A stretch of DNA of 57,738 nucleotides from Bryobacterales bacterium. GTDB lineage: Bacteria > Acidobacteriota > Terriglobia > Bryobacterales > Bryobacteraceae. The stretch covers positions 1-57,738 of the forward strand of contig JADZGD010000066.1 of NCBI GenBank assembly GCA_020854055.1. The letters run 5' to 3'. Shown here piece by piece: positions 9,106 to 17,948 of the stretch; the stretch's first letter is position 1; every line of letters starts with the position of its first letter. The translations under genes were made by a program, and so were the position numbers. The notes below the pieces were generated by a model that made no database searches, was not told where the DNA came from, and saw only the letters and a list, made by a program, of their open reading frames with translations.

Positions 9106-9753
9106 TCAATATTTTCGCACGATCGGTGAACGGAAACCCACGTCCTCCAACGCCGTACGAGTCTGAGCGATATCGGGCTGATCTTTTAACGGTCCCACCA
9201 GCACCCGGAAAAGCTTCTCGTTCGGCCCCGGCGCGACGACGGCGCGAAAGCCCTTCTTGGCAAGTGTTTCCACCGTCAGTTCGGCATCCGGCCGGGCTAC
9301 GGCCAGCACCTGGAGGAAGATTTGGCCAGCCGCCGGTTCAACAACGCGGCCCGGACCGCCAGCGGGCGGCGGTGGCGGCTCCGCCTTTGAGGGAGTCCTG
9401 ACCTCAACCGGCGCCGGCTTCGCGGGTTCCCCTGTGGCCGGCGCTGGTTTGGCCGGTGCCGGCGCAGGTTGTGCGACGGGTTCCGGTACCCCGCCGACGG
9501 AGACCTGTCCAGGCGCCAGCGAACTCGGTTGGGAATGCTCCGCCGGAGACGCCGCATTGGGGTCAACTACGATGGCTGGCGCTTCTTTCCGGTTCCTGGC
9601 GATGACATCACTGCCGGCCGGTATGGTGTTCCGGCCGATGATGTAGCCCATGGCAAAGCACACACCCATCAGGATGATCACAATGAAAAATACACTGAGC
9701 AGTTGCTTGTTGCCCAGTACTAATTCGAACTCGCCTTCGTCATTTCTCGGCAT
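9106..9753 (-). CDS. SPOR-domain membrane protein
   Basis: 215 residues from ATG 9753 (a start at 9777 is possible). A cytoplasmic N-terminus of about 18 residues is followed by one membrane helix (about 19-40), a long Pro/Ala-rich periplasmic linker (about 60-135) and a C-terminal SPOR-like domain (about 140-215: IFLQVLAVARPDAELTVETL, FRVLVGPLK). SPOR domains bind denuded septal peptidoglycan, so a role in cell division or envelope assembly is likely. First gene of the SPOR-lipA-lnt operon; only 1 bp separates its stop from lipA. Confidence 0.8.
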   Translation of the reverse strand: MPRNDEGEFELVLGNKQLLSVFFIVIILMGVCFAMGYIIGRNTIPAGSDVIARNRKEAPAIVVDPNAASPAEHSQPSSLAPGQVSVGGVPEPVAQPAPAPAKPAPATGEPAKPAPVEVRTPSKAEPPPPPAGGPGRVVEPAAGQIFLQVLAVARPDAELTVETLAKKGFRAVVAPGPNEKLFRVLVGPLKDQPDIAQTRTALEDVGFRSPIVRKY

Positions 9754-9940
9754 TGTCTCGGCTTCCAGTGTTTGCACCGTCGAAACTCAGGGACTGTTCG
9801 TCCAGATCCCAGCCTCCCAACCATCTTTCGGCAGGATGAGCGGCGAAGATTAGACGTGACGGCCGCCTGGTACTAATCAAGCCCTAATGTAATACGGTTC
9901 GCCCGCGGGAAACAATTCTCATCCGGAATGTGAGCCGCGG

Positions 9941-10714
9941 CTATTTGCCTTCGGCTGCCTTCTTCTCCATGATGTGGCCCAGCGATGAAAAGATGTCCAC
10001 CGGCAGCGGGAACACCACGGTGGTGCTGTTTTCGGTGCCGATATCCACCAGCGTCTGCAGGTAGCGCAACTGAATCGCGACCGGCTGCTTCTGAATCACT
10101 TCCGCCGCCTGGGCGAGTTTGTCGGCAGCCGTGAATTCCCCTTCGGCGTGAATGATCTTCGCCCTCCGTTCGCGCTCGGCCTCCGCCTGTTTGGCGATTG
10201 CCCGGATCATCGACTCGGGTAGATCCACCTGCTTCACTTCCACCATGGCCACCTTAACGCCCCAGGGAGCTGTATGAAGATCGAGCACCGATTGCAAGCG
10301 AACATTCAGTTTCTCCCGTTCCCCCAGCAGTTCGTCCAGTTCCACCTCGCCCAGCACACTGCGCAGGGTGGTTTGGGCCAGTTGCGAGGTGGCGTAAAGG
10401 AAATTGCTGACCTCGATCACCGCCTTGATCGGTTCCATCACGCGGAAGTACAACACCGCGCTCACCTTTACCGTCACGTTATCCTTGGTGACCACGTCCT
10501 GACTCGGCACCTCCATCGCGTCGAGCCGGAGGGACACGCGCACCATCCGGTCAATTGGGGCGAACACCAGAATCACGCCCGGGCCTTTGGTTTGCGGCAG
10601 CACCCGGCCCAGCCGGAAAATAACACCGCGTTCATATTCGGCCAGAATCTTGATGGATGTCAAAAGGTAGAGGACGATGATGATACCTGCGATCACCGGG
10701 AAATCGAAAATCAT
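9941..10714 (-). CDS. Slipin (SPFH/band-7 stomatin-like protein)
   Basis: 257 residues. An N-terminal membrane hairpin or helix ([13 protein letters not shown]) precedes the SPFH domain: [51 protein letters not shown] helical stretch rich in A/E/R follows ([20 protein letters not shown]). Slipins form oligomeric membrane scaffolds. The gene lies 14 bp downstream of nfeD with a strong ribosome site (AAGGAGG), the classical nfeD-slipin pair in which the NfeD protease is thought to act on or with the slipin. Confidence 0.92.
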   Translation of the reverse strand: MIFDFPVIAGIIIVLYLLTSIKILAEYERGVIFRLGRVLPQTKGPGVILVFAPIDRMVRVSLRLDAMEVPSQDVVTKDNVTVKVSAVLYFRVMEPIKAVIEVSNFLYATSQLAQTTLRSVLGEVELDELLGEREKLNVRLQSVLDLHTAPWGVKVAMVEVKQVDLPESMIRAIAKQAEAERERRAKIIHAEGEFTAADKLAQAAEVIQKQPVAIQLRYLQTLVDIGTENSTTVVFPLPVDIFSSLGHIMEKKAAEGK

Positions 10715-10728
10715 GGAAAAGCCTCCTT

Positions 10729-11994
10729 CTAGGGAATTGGTTCCACGTGCACGGATAAGCCTTCCACGGCCGTTACCCGGACGCGAGCCCCTTTTTCAAG
10801 GGGCTTGGAGCTGATCGCATCCCAGTATTCGCCATGTGCGAAGACCTTGCCTGACGGGTTCAAGGCCGTTAGCGCCGTCCCCGTCTCTCCCACCATTCCG
10901 CTGGTTCCGGTGAGCGCCTTTGCCCGCCGGGCCTTCAACACCAACGAAAGCAAAAATACCGTGATGACGCCGAACGGCAGCGCCACTGCAACGGCCGTAA
11001 GAAGATGTATGCGCATGTCCGGCGGACCTTCCACCAGCATCAGCGCGCCAATTACCATCGATACCACTCCGCCCGCGCCGAGGATGCCGTGCGAGGCGAA
11101 CTTCGCCTCCAGAACGAACAGCCCGATCGAGAGTACCAGCAACGCCACACCCAGCCAGTTTATCGGTAACACGGAGAGCGCCGACAGGCCCATCAGCACC
11201 ATGATCGCCCCGGCCACGCCCGGCAGAATCAATCCGGGATGCGTGAATTCCAGGTAAATGGCCAGCCCGCCGATGACCAGCATCGCGAAGGCGATATTGG
11301 GGTCGGCGATGGCGGAGATGATGCGCTCCCGGGGCGTCTCGCGGTAGTCCACCACCCGTGGCGCCGCGAGGTGGAGTGTCTGCTTGCGCCCGTCCAGCCG
11401 GGTGACTTCCCGGCCATCGAGTTTCGCCAGCAGTTCCTGCTCGGAGTCCGCCGTGAGATCGATCAGATGATTGTCCAACGCCTCCCTGTCGGTGAACGAC
11501 TTGGCCTCGAGCACGGTCTTTTCAGCCAACTCCGTGTTCCGCCCCCGCCGCGAAGTAATGCTACGCAGCCAGGCGGCCGAGTCGCTTTCCACTTTGCGTC
11601 GCATGACCGGGTCCATCTGCTGGCCGATCAGCACCGGGGAAGCCGCTCCCGTGTTTGTGCCAGGGGCCATAGCGGCCACATCGCCCGCTTCCAGCAGGAA
11701 AAAGCCGGCCGAAGCCGCCCTGCCGCCACTCGGCGTTACGTAGGTGATTACCGGGACTGGCGATGCTACCATCTTCTCAACGATTTCCCGTGTGGCGTCG
11801 AGCATTCCGCCCGGCGTGTTCAACCGCATCAGCAGCGCCGCGGCGTGCTGCTCCTCGACCTGCTTCAACGCATGGCCGACGATGTCGACGGTGATCGGAT
11901 GCACCACGCCATCGATGTTGACAGCGATGACGGTAGAGGCGGCCGAGGCTGCTCCCGCGCCCAAAAGCGCCAAGACTCCAATCCAGGTCCGCAT
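10729..11994 (-). CDS. NfeD-family membrane serine protease
   Basis: 421 residues from ATG 11994, giving a signal peptide ([15 protein letters not shown]). The ClpP/crotonase-like protease domain carries [18 protein letters not shown] and [16 protein letters not shown] with the probable nucleophile Ser95; a conserved Lys follows in the region [11 protein letters not shown]. Four or so membrane helices come next (about 225-350), and a C-terminal NfeD OB-fold domain ([10 protein letters not shown] ... [18 protein letters not shown]). It is the long form of NfeD. Upstream partner of the slipin gene on the same strand. Confidence 0.9.
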   Translation of the reverse strand: MRTWIGVLALLGAGAASAASTVIAVNIDGVVHPITVDIVGHALKQVEEQHAAALLMRLNTPGGMLDATREIVEKMVASPVPVITYVTPSGGRAASAGFFLLEAGDVAAMAPGTNTGAASPVLIGQQMDPVMRRKVESDSAAWLRSITSRRGRNTELAEKTVLEAKSFTDREALDNHLIDLTADSEQELLAKLDGREVTRLDGRKQTLHLAAPRVVDYRETPRERIISAIADPNIAFAMLVIGGLAIYLEFTHPGLILPGVAGAIMVLMGLSALSVLPINWLGVALLVLSIGLFVLEAKFASHGILGAGGVVSMVIGALMLVEGPPDMRIHLLTAVAVALPFGVITVFLLSLVLKARRAKALTGTSGMVGETGTALTALNPSGKVFAHGEYWDAISSKPLEKGARVRVTAVEGLSVHVEPIP

Positions 11995-12019
11995 GGACCC
12001 CCAATGTAACACCGGATGA

Positions 12020-13327
12020 TCACCTCAAATCAAGAGCGAACACCGTGGCGTGCGGGTCCGCGGCCACACTCTCCACCGGAATCCGGACACCGCCGCCGTG
12101 CCGCGTGAATTTCACGGTCCGGCCACCTGCGAGCAGGCGCACGCGCCGCACCCCGTCCAGTGGAACGTCCAACTCCGTCTTCGGCATCTCGTAGACAAAC
12201 AGGAACACGGTCTTACCCTTGGCGGTGGTCTTCCCGTAGGGCAACTCCTGGAGCGGTCCGAATGTGGTCCCGTAGATGGCCTCGCCATTCACTTTCAGCC
12301 AGACGCCCATCGCCCGCAGCCGTTCCTGAAACTCGGGCTGGATGGTGCCCTCGGGAGTTGGCCCCACGTTCAACAGAAAATTTCCTCCCCGGCTGGCGGC
12401 GTCGATCAGCGCTCGCAGCAGGAAGGTGGTGGACTTGAAATTCGTGTCATTCCTGTTATAAGCCCACGTCTTGTTGATGGTCATGCAAGTTTCCCAAGGC
12501 TGGAACTCAGAGGGCGAGGGGAGTTTCGAACTTAACGCCTGGTCCTTCGGATTGGCTCCGTTTACGATGCTGCTCTTGGTTATGATGCCTTTGGGCAGCT
12601 TCTGCTCCGGGGTCACGTAGTCGCCGGTCAACCCGATGCGATTGTTGATCAGCGCCATGGGCTGAATCTGATGGATCATCCGGTGGAACCGCCAGCCGTC
12701 ATAGGCGCCCTGGTGGCTCAAGCCATCGAACCACACTACGAACACATCGCCGTAGCGGGTGAGCAGCTCGCGAAGCTGGATTTCCATGTAGTCGAGGTAG
12801 AGCGGCCATTCGGGGCGTGCCGGTTCACCCTGCCAGTTTGCTGAAGCAGGCTTGCTGGTGTCACGGTAGGCTGGATGATTCATGTCCGGGGGGGAGTAGT
12901 AGAAGCCCAACGGCATCCCCTCCTCCCTGGCCGCCGCCGCCAACTGTGCCGCGATGTCTTTACCGTAAGGGGTCCGGGTGATCTTGTAATCGGTGTAGGC
13001 CGAATCGAACATGCAGAAGCCGTCATGGTGTTTGCTGGTGAAAACCATGTACCGCTGCCCGGCTTCCCGCGCCAGTTTCACGAAGGCTTTCGCGTCGAAC
13101 GCGGTGGGGTTGAATCGCTGCCGCAGGGCACGGTATTCGGCCTCGTTCATTAGCTTGCCGCTCATGATGGGCCAGGATGCTTCCACGCTGGCCAGCGAGT
13201 ATGGTCCCCAGTGGATGAACATCCCGAACTTGGCTTCGTTGAAACGGCGCAGACGCTCGGCCTGATCCGAATCCGAACCGGAGCACGCCAGCGCGAACAG
13301 TAGGGTCGCGGCCACGATGCGCAGCAT
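12020..13327 (-). CDS. Alpha-L-fucosidase, GH29
   Basis: 435 residues with a short export signal ending in ALACSGSD, an imperfect lipobox, so possibly a lipoprotein. GH29 hallmarks are clear: KFGMFIHWGPYS near 33-44, SKHHDGF (98-104), PLGFYYSPPD and VWFDGLSH with the expected nucleophile Asp201. The C-terminal beta-sandwich (about 345-435) is present. It removes alpha-L-fucose from glycans. Separated by 25 bp from the nfeD start on the same strand and divergent (52 bp) from the six-hairpin glycosidase, which fits a shared glycan-degrading role. Confidence 0.9.
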   Translation of the reverse strand: MLRIVAATLLFALACSGSDSDQAERLRRFNEAKFGMFIHWGPYSLASVEASWPIMSGKLMNEAEYRALRQRFNPTAFDAKAFVKLAREAGQRYMVFTSKHHDGFCMFDSAYTDYKITRTPYGKDIAAQLAAAAREEGMPLGFYYSPPDMNHPAYRDTSKPASANWQGEPARPEWPLYLDYMEIQLRELLTRYGDVFVVWFDGLSHQGAYDGWRFHRMIHQIQPMALINNRIGLTGDYVTPEQKLPKGIITKSSIVNGANPKDQALSSKLPSPSEFQPWETCMTINKTWAYNRNDTNFKSTTFLLRALIDAASRGGNFLLNVGPTPEGTIQPEFQERLRAMGVWLKVNGEAIYGTTFGPLQELPYGKTTAKGKTVFLFVYEMPKTELDVPLDGVRRVRLLAGGRTVKFTRHGGGVRIPVESVAADPHATVFALDLR

Positions 13328-13379
13328 AGGATTACTTTACCCGAATTTTCCAAAAGGGAAAATCAGGCGATAATCGAAG

Positions 13380-15560
13380 GTGTCTCTCGCAAGACGAGCG
13401 TTCCTGACCACGGCTGCCTCCGCCGGCGCTTCCTCCGCATTGCAGCCGCCATCGTCCACTGCCTTCAACCCCCAGCGGTTGCATGACGATTTTCAAATTG
13501 CCGCCTCCGGCGTTGAGTATTACTTCCTGGGAAACGGCCGCATCCGGGCGATCATCCAGAGCGTGCCGGCGGGTAGCGGCGCATCACAAGGTGGAATTTC
13601 GGTCATGTCGCCGGATCACTTCGGGCGCAAGACCGATTCTCTGCTCTATGAACGCCGCGGTCTGCGCGCTTCGCGGATTCTGGTCACCGCCGGTGACCGG
13701 AGTTGGGACCCCCAGCCCGGTGCCACCACCTTCCAATGGATCTATCCCGATGGAATCCCCACCGTACAGATGGATTGGCAGGCCGGCCCGCTTCATGTCA
13801 CCGAGCAGTTCTTTACGGCGGCCGAAGAGCCCGTTCTTTTCCGTGTTGTTACTCTCACCAACCGGGGCAGTTCGCCGGTGGATCCAAAGCTGATTGGTAT
13901 CCTGATTCCTAACAGCGGAAAGATGGACGAGTACCAGGTGGACACTGTTCAGGGTACCCTGGTCGCCCTCGGCTATCAACGCTTGAGCCTGTTTCGGGCC
14001 GATGGTCCGGCTGCCGCCTTTGAACGCCGGCTCACCGTTTCGCCGGGGTCCATCGCCCCCGGGGCGGGTGTCACGGTGATCCTGGCCCTTACGCTCGATT
14101 GGCTGCGGGAGCAGTGTGAGCGATCCGGTTACGGGGATTTGCACGCCCGCACGGCGGTTGCCTGGCAGCGCCGGACATCTTTTCAATCCGGTAATGCCGT
14201 TCTCGATCACCTGTTCCGCGTATCGTCTAACGGTGTCCGCGCCGCCGTCGCGCAGTCGGGCAAAATGGACGGCGGTATCTGGCAATACAACAACGAATGG
14301 GCGCGCGACAGCGTGATGGTCGCCATGGGCGCGGCGATGGCCGGTCACACCGGAATGGCGCGGGCAATCCTGGAACGCAACCTCGCTCGCGTTACGCCTG
14401 ATGGCGGCACGGTGGAAGCCAGCCGCCACCGCGAACCCGCGGGCATGGAACTTGACCAGAACGGAGAACTGCTTACCGCCATCTGGACACACTGGGTCTG
14501 GAGCGGCGATGACGCAATCCTGCGTAACGATTGGAAAACGATTGCCGCCGTTGCCGATCATGTGCTTCAGCCTGTTTATCGCGATGCCGAATCCGGCCTG
14601 CTGCACAACGAACGCGAATTTTGGGAGAGAGGCACTGCGCACGGTGTCAAGGATGGTTACGAGATCGCCTACCAGGCGTGGAACATCGTCGGTCTGGACC
14701 ATGCCGCGCGGATGGCACTGAAGACAGGCGACCAGGCCGCCAGTCAGCGCTGGGGCCGGGCTTCGGCGAAAATGAAGGAGTCTATGCTTCATCACCCGCG
14801 GCTGGCGCTGGTGGACCAGGGCAGGTTCATCAAACGCCGGCTGGTGGATGGCTCCGTGCAGGATCGTTTCGTGCCGCCCCACCCCGAGCGGCTCAGTCCG
14901 GTGATGCCACTCGGTCATGAGCCGGTGAGCTACTGCGATCCCGATACTACCGAGGTCTTTCCTATCTTCATGGGATTGGTGGACCCGCGTGGCCCTCTGG
15001 CCACGAACACTCTTCGCGCGATTGAAAAGCTGTGGAACGAGCGTTGGGCGATTGGAGGCTACGGCCGCTATGATGTTTCCTCCGAGCCCGATTCGCCGGG
15101 TCCCTGGCCCTTTGCCACCCTCTTCGCCGCCCGGGCCTATGCCGCTGCCCGCGATGATGAGAAAGTGTGGCGCGCGCTCAATTGGCTGCGCGGCTTGCAG
15201 GGCGGCGCCGGAGGAACCTGGTTTGAATTCTACGGCCACCACGACACCGGCGGCATCGGCGCAACCGGTATCATTCCGTGGACCTGGGGTGAGATGCTGG
15301 TGCTCTTCGTCCACCATTTTCTGGGCGTGCGCCCGTCGCCTGACGGCGTTCGCGTCCAGCCGTGGCTAATCCGGGGGGTGGATCGCGTTGAGTCTTCGTG
15401 TATGCTGAATGGCCACTGCCTGTCGCTCACCGTGGAGCGAGCAGGTCGTGTGTCGGGGGCCGAGGTTGACGGCCGCCCCGCGGCGCTCCACAACGGAGTA
15501 CTCCAACTGCCACGGCCCGCCAGGGACCAGAAGATCGTGATCCGGCTTGGAAATGAATAG
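13380..15560 (+). CDS. Exported six-hairpin glycosidase-like protein
   Basis: 726 residues from GTG 13380. The N-terminus (SLARRAFLTTAASAGASSA) is a twin-arginine-type leader. A beta-sandwich part follows (about 40-250: VEYYFLGNGRIRAIIQ, VTLTNRGSSPVDPKLIG), then an (alpha/alpha)6 barrel (about 270-660) with WQYNNEWARDSVMVAMG, HWVWSGDDAILR, EPDSPGPWPFATLFAARA and WFEFYGHHDTGGIGATGIIPWTWGE. This layout matches GH15/GH63/GH78-like enzymes; I cannot name the family with confidence. The C-terminal domain (VRVQPWL ... LSLTVERAG) resembles the sandwich of rhamnosidase-like enzymes. First gene of a forward run of glycan-related genes. Confidence 0.7.
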   Translation: MSLARRAFLTTAASAGASSALQPPSSTAFNPQRLHDDFQIAASGVEYYFLGNGRIRAIIQSVPAGSGASQGGISVMSPDHFGRKTDSLLYERRGLRASRILVTAGDRSWDPQPGATTFQWIYPDGIPTVQMDWQAGPLHVTEQFFTAAEEPVLFRVVTLTNRGSSPVDPKLIGILIPNSGKMDEYQVDTVQGTLVALGYQRLSLFRADGPAAAFERRLTVSPGSIAPGAGVTVILALTLDWLREQCERSGYGDLHARTAVAWQRRTSFQSGNAVLDHLFRVSSNGVRAAVAQSGKMDGGIWQYNNEWARDSVMVAMGAAMAGHTGMARAILERNLARVTPDGGTVEASRHREPAGMELDQNGELLTAIWTHWVWSGDDAILRNDWKTIAAVADHVLQPVYRDAESGLLHNEREFWERGTAHGVKDGYEIAYQAWNIVGLDHAARMALKTGDQAASQRWGRASAKMKESMLHHPRLALVDQGRFIKRRLVDGSVQDRFVPPHPERLSPVMPLGHEPVSYCDPDTTEVFPIFMGLVDPRGPLATNTLRAIEKLWNERWAIGGYGRYDVSSEPDSPGPWPFATLFAARAYAAARDDEKVWRALNWLRGLQGGAGGTWFEFYGHHDTGGIGATGIIPWTWGEMLVLFVHHFLGVRPSPDGVRVQPWLIRGVDRVESSCMLNGHCLSLTVERAGRVSGAEVDGRPAALHNGVLQLPRPARDQKIVIRLGNE

Positions 15561-15572
15561 ACCATCACGCCT

Positions 15573-16352
15573 ATGACGACATACACAATTCGTGCTTTCA
15601 ACGCAGGTACGTTCTGGGTGCCGGGGCCGGAAGTCTACTGGATGCACAACTGGGGCACCCGCGAGGAGATGAACGTCATCGTTTACCTGGTGCGGGGCGG
15701 CGGACGCAACATCCTCATCAACACCGGCCCGCCACAGGATCTTACGGAAATCAATGACGCCTGGGAGGGTTTTTTCGGATTTCCCGAGGCCAGGATCGCC
15801 CGCGCCGACGATCAGCTTCTCCAGAACATTCTAAAGGCGCAGGGTTTGACGGCCGACGATATCTCCACCGTCATCGTCACCCCGCTCCAGGCCTATGCCA
15901 CGGCAAACATCCACCTGTTCCGCCGGGCCGAGATCTGCATCTCCCGCAAAGGGTGGATCGAGGATTTCCAGGCGCCCTACTATCACCTGCACGTGCCGCG
16001 CCACCTCCGCGTGCCGCCCGGCGTGAATAACTATCTGCAAAACGAAGGCTGGGAGAAGTTGCGCCTGGTGGCCGAGGAAGAAGAGATCCTGCCCGGTCTT
16101 CGCGTCTTCTGGACCGGCGTACACCACCGCTCGTCGATGGCCGTTTGCATCGAGACCGGCCGGGGGACCGCCATTATCAGCGATTGCTTTTTCAAGTACG
16201 GCAATCTCGAACAAGGCTACTATCTCGGCGTGATGGAGAGTATGATGGAAGCCGACCACGCCTGGAAGCGTATTCGCCGGGAAGCCGCCATCACGGCTTC
16301 CATATACGATCCCGAAGTATTTCGCCGTTATCCCGGCGGGACGCTGGCCTGA
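15573..16352 (+). CDS. Metallo-beta-lactamase-fold protein lacking the metal site
   Basis: 259 residues, 12 bp after the glycosidase stop. The frame matches lactonase-type MBL proteins (MNVIVYLVRGGGRNILINTG; GLTADDISTVIVT; WTGVHHRSSMAVCIETGRGTAIISDCFFKYGNLE). However, the metal-binding THxHxDH is replaced by T103-P-L-Q-A-Y-A109, so every ligand in that motif is gone. His184/His185 and Asp204, at the positions of later metal ligands, remain. There is no signal peptide. It is probably non-catalytic, or uses the fold for binding; function unknown. Apparently co-transcribed with the six-hairpin glycosidase. Confidence 0.7.
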   Translation: MTTYTIRAFNAGTFWVPGPEVYWMHNWGTREEMNVIVYLVRGGGRNILINTGPPQDLTEINDAWEGFFGFPEARIARADDQLLQNILKAQGLTADDISTVIVTPLQAYATANIHLFRRAEICISRKGWIEDFQAPYYHLHVPRHLRVPPGVNNYLQNEGWEKLRLVAEEEEILPGLRVFWTGVHHRSSMAVCIETGRGTAIISDCFFKYGNLEQGYYLGVMESMMEADHAWKRIRREAAITASIYDPEVFRRYPGGTLA

Positions 16353-16395
16353 GTCCGCGCCGAACGGCGCAAGTTGGTTCATGCTGTGAAGGAAG

Positions 16396-17268
16396 ATGAA
16401 GAACCCATTCCTGCTGCTGCTACTGGCGCTGGCCGGCGCGGTGCCGATGCCCGCGGCCGGACGCCACATACTGCTCATCGCCGGCACGCCCAGCCATGGC
16501 CCGCTCGAGCACGAGCAAAATGCCGGTGTTCTGCTGCTGGCTAAACTGCTGAATCGTGTACCTGGCGTCCAGGCCGCCACCAGCACCAACGGCTGGCCAC
16601 CAGACACCTCCGCTATCAGCCGCGCCGATGCCATTTTCATCTTTTGCGATGGCTCTAGCCAGCACATCGCATTTCGGGACGATCATCCCGCCGCCGTTGG
16701 AGCCGCCGAAGCCCGTGGCGCCGGGCTGATGTTCTACCACTATGCGGTGGAGCCGCCCGATAGCGAAATCCGTGCCAGAATGCTCGACTGGATCGGTGGT
16801 TACTTCGAACTGAACTATTCGGTGAATCCCATTTGGGAGGCCGACTTCCAGTCGCTGCCCCGCCATCCGATCACCCGCGGTGTGGAGCCCTTTAGGATCC
16901 GTGATGAGTGGTACTTCAATATGCGATTTCGTTCGCCGATGGATCGCATTACGCCCATCCTGGTGGCGGTGCCCCCGGCCAGCGCTACAAACGGACCCGA
17001 CGGTATCCGCAGCGGCAACCCGGATGTACGTTCCAAGGCCGGCCGGCCCGCCTGCGCGGCATGGGCCTATGAGCGCCCGAATGGTGGCCGCTCGGTGGGC
17101 TTCACCGGCGGCCACTACCACCTCAACCTTGCAAACGGCAACTTTCGCAAGCTGGTGCTCAACTCCATCCTTTGGACGTCCAAGGTGGAGATTCCGCCGA
17201 ACGGGATCGAATCGACGATCACTGGCTCGGATCTGCGGCAGAATCTGGATCCCAAGGGCCCGCGATAG
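16396..17268 (+). CDS. Secreted ThuA-domain protein
   Basis: 290 residues with a signal peptide (NPFLLLLLALAGAVPMPAAG). The ThuA (trehalose-utilisation, class-I glutamine-amidotransferase-like) domain covers most of the rest: RHILLIAGTPSHGPLEHEQNAG, FCDGSSQHIAF, GAGLMFYHYAVEP, HPITRGV, ERPNGGRSVGFTGGHYHLN. ThuA domains occur beside Gfo/Idh/MocA and isomerase genes in sugar-catabolic loci; the chemistry is not settled, so I assign none. A 43 bp gap follows the MBL-fold gene, and the ribosome site AGGAAG lies just upstream of ATG 16396. Confidence 0.8.
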   Translation: MKNPFLLLLLALAGAVPMPAAGRHILLIAGTPSHGPLEHEQNAGVLLLAKLLNRVPGVQAATSTNGWPPDTSAISRADAIFIFCDGSSQHIAFRDDHPAAVGAAEARGAGLMFYHYAVEPPDSEIRARMLDWIGGYFELNYSVNPIWEADFQSLPRHPITRGVEPFRIRDEWYFNMRFRSPMDRITPILVAVPPASATNGPDGIRSGNPDVRSKAGRPACAAWAYERPNGGRSVGFTGGHYHLNLANGNFRKLVLNSILWTSKVEIPPNGIESTITGSDLRQNLDPKGPR

Positions 17269-17336
17269 TTCCCCTTCTCAACGCAACCGGTAGCGATTGC
17301 CGCTAAAATATCCTCAGGGTTGACCAGAGGAGTTAC

Positions 17337-17888
17337 ATGAATTACTACGGAGCAAAAGAACTGGCTGCCAGTTATCGCACGGTACGAAAGAATACCATCA
17401 CCATCGCCGACGAGATACCCGAAGAAAAGTACGGGTTTCGCCCGTCGCCGGAAAGCCGCACCGCTGGCCAGACGCTGGTGCACATCGCGGTGAGTAGCCG
17501 CCTGCCGGCGCTGATTCACTTTGAACAGCATCGCATCAACTTTGACGGTTTCGATTTTTTCAGCATTATCCGCCAGATCATTGCCGAAGAAAGTGTGCTG
17601 CGTACGAAGCAAGAGATCATCGATCTTTTGCGTAGCGGCGGAGAGAAGTTCGCCTCGCTATTGGAATCGGCCAGTGAGGAGTTCCTGGCCGAGGCCGTCG
17701 CCTATCCGGCCGGTATGGAACCGCCCACCAAGACCCGCTTCGAGATGCTGCTCAGCGTCAAGGAGCACGAGATGCACCACCGCGGACAGTTGATGACCAT
17801 TGAGCGAATGCTGGGCATTGTTCCTCACCTCACGCGCCAGATGCAAGCGCGGGCCGCTGAGCTTGCCGCGGCGAAAGCCAACTCCTGA
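17337..17888 (+). CDS. DinB/YfiT-family metalloprotein
   Basis: 183 residues, preceded by a strong ribosome site (GAGGAG). It is a four-helix-bundle protein with the expected DinB metal triad His49 (TLVHIA), His144 and His148 (KEHEMHHRGQ). Members often act as thiol-dependent S-transferases or have unknown roles; no substrate can be inferred here. It is cytoplasmic, unlike most of its neighbours. The stop is followed by a stable hairpin at 17902-17931 that could terminate the upstream transcript. Confidence 0.85.
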   Translation: MNYYGAKELAASYRTVRKNTITIADEIPEEKYGFRPSPESRTAGQTLVHIAVSSRLPALIHFEQHRINFDGFDFFSIIRQIIAEESVLRTKQEIIDLLRSGGEKFASLLESASEEFLAEAVAYPAGMEPPTKTRFEMLLSVKEHEMHHRGQLMTIERMLGIVPHLTRQMQARAAELAAAKANS

Positions 17889-17901
17889 TTTCGTAGCTGT
17901 T

Positions 17902-17931
17902 CGTCCGGCTCGCCAGCCGGCGAAGCGGACG
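17902..17931 (+). terminator. Hairpin after dinB-like gene, possible terminator
   Basis: CGTCCG pairs with CGGACG and, inside a 2x2 internal loop, TCGCC pairs with GGCGA around the loop AGCC. This gives an 11-bp stem over 30 bases between the DinB stop (17888) and the DUF4838 start (17949). There is no T-tract, so it is not a classical intrinsic terminator; it may instead stabilise or process the mRNA. Confidence 0.4.
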
Positions 17932-17948
17932 GTTGAAGGAACGCCAAC

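Noticed and set aside
13584..15317. A 577-codon minus-strand frame opposite the six-hairpin glycosidase
   Set aside because: Arginine/glycine-rich composition without motifs; the plus strand has a signal peptide and clear glycosidase features.
15573..17888. MBL-fold, ThuA and DinB genes as a defence island
   Set aside because: None carries a nuclease or nucleotide-sensing motif, and their neighbours are glycosidases; a metabolic locus fits better.
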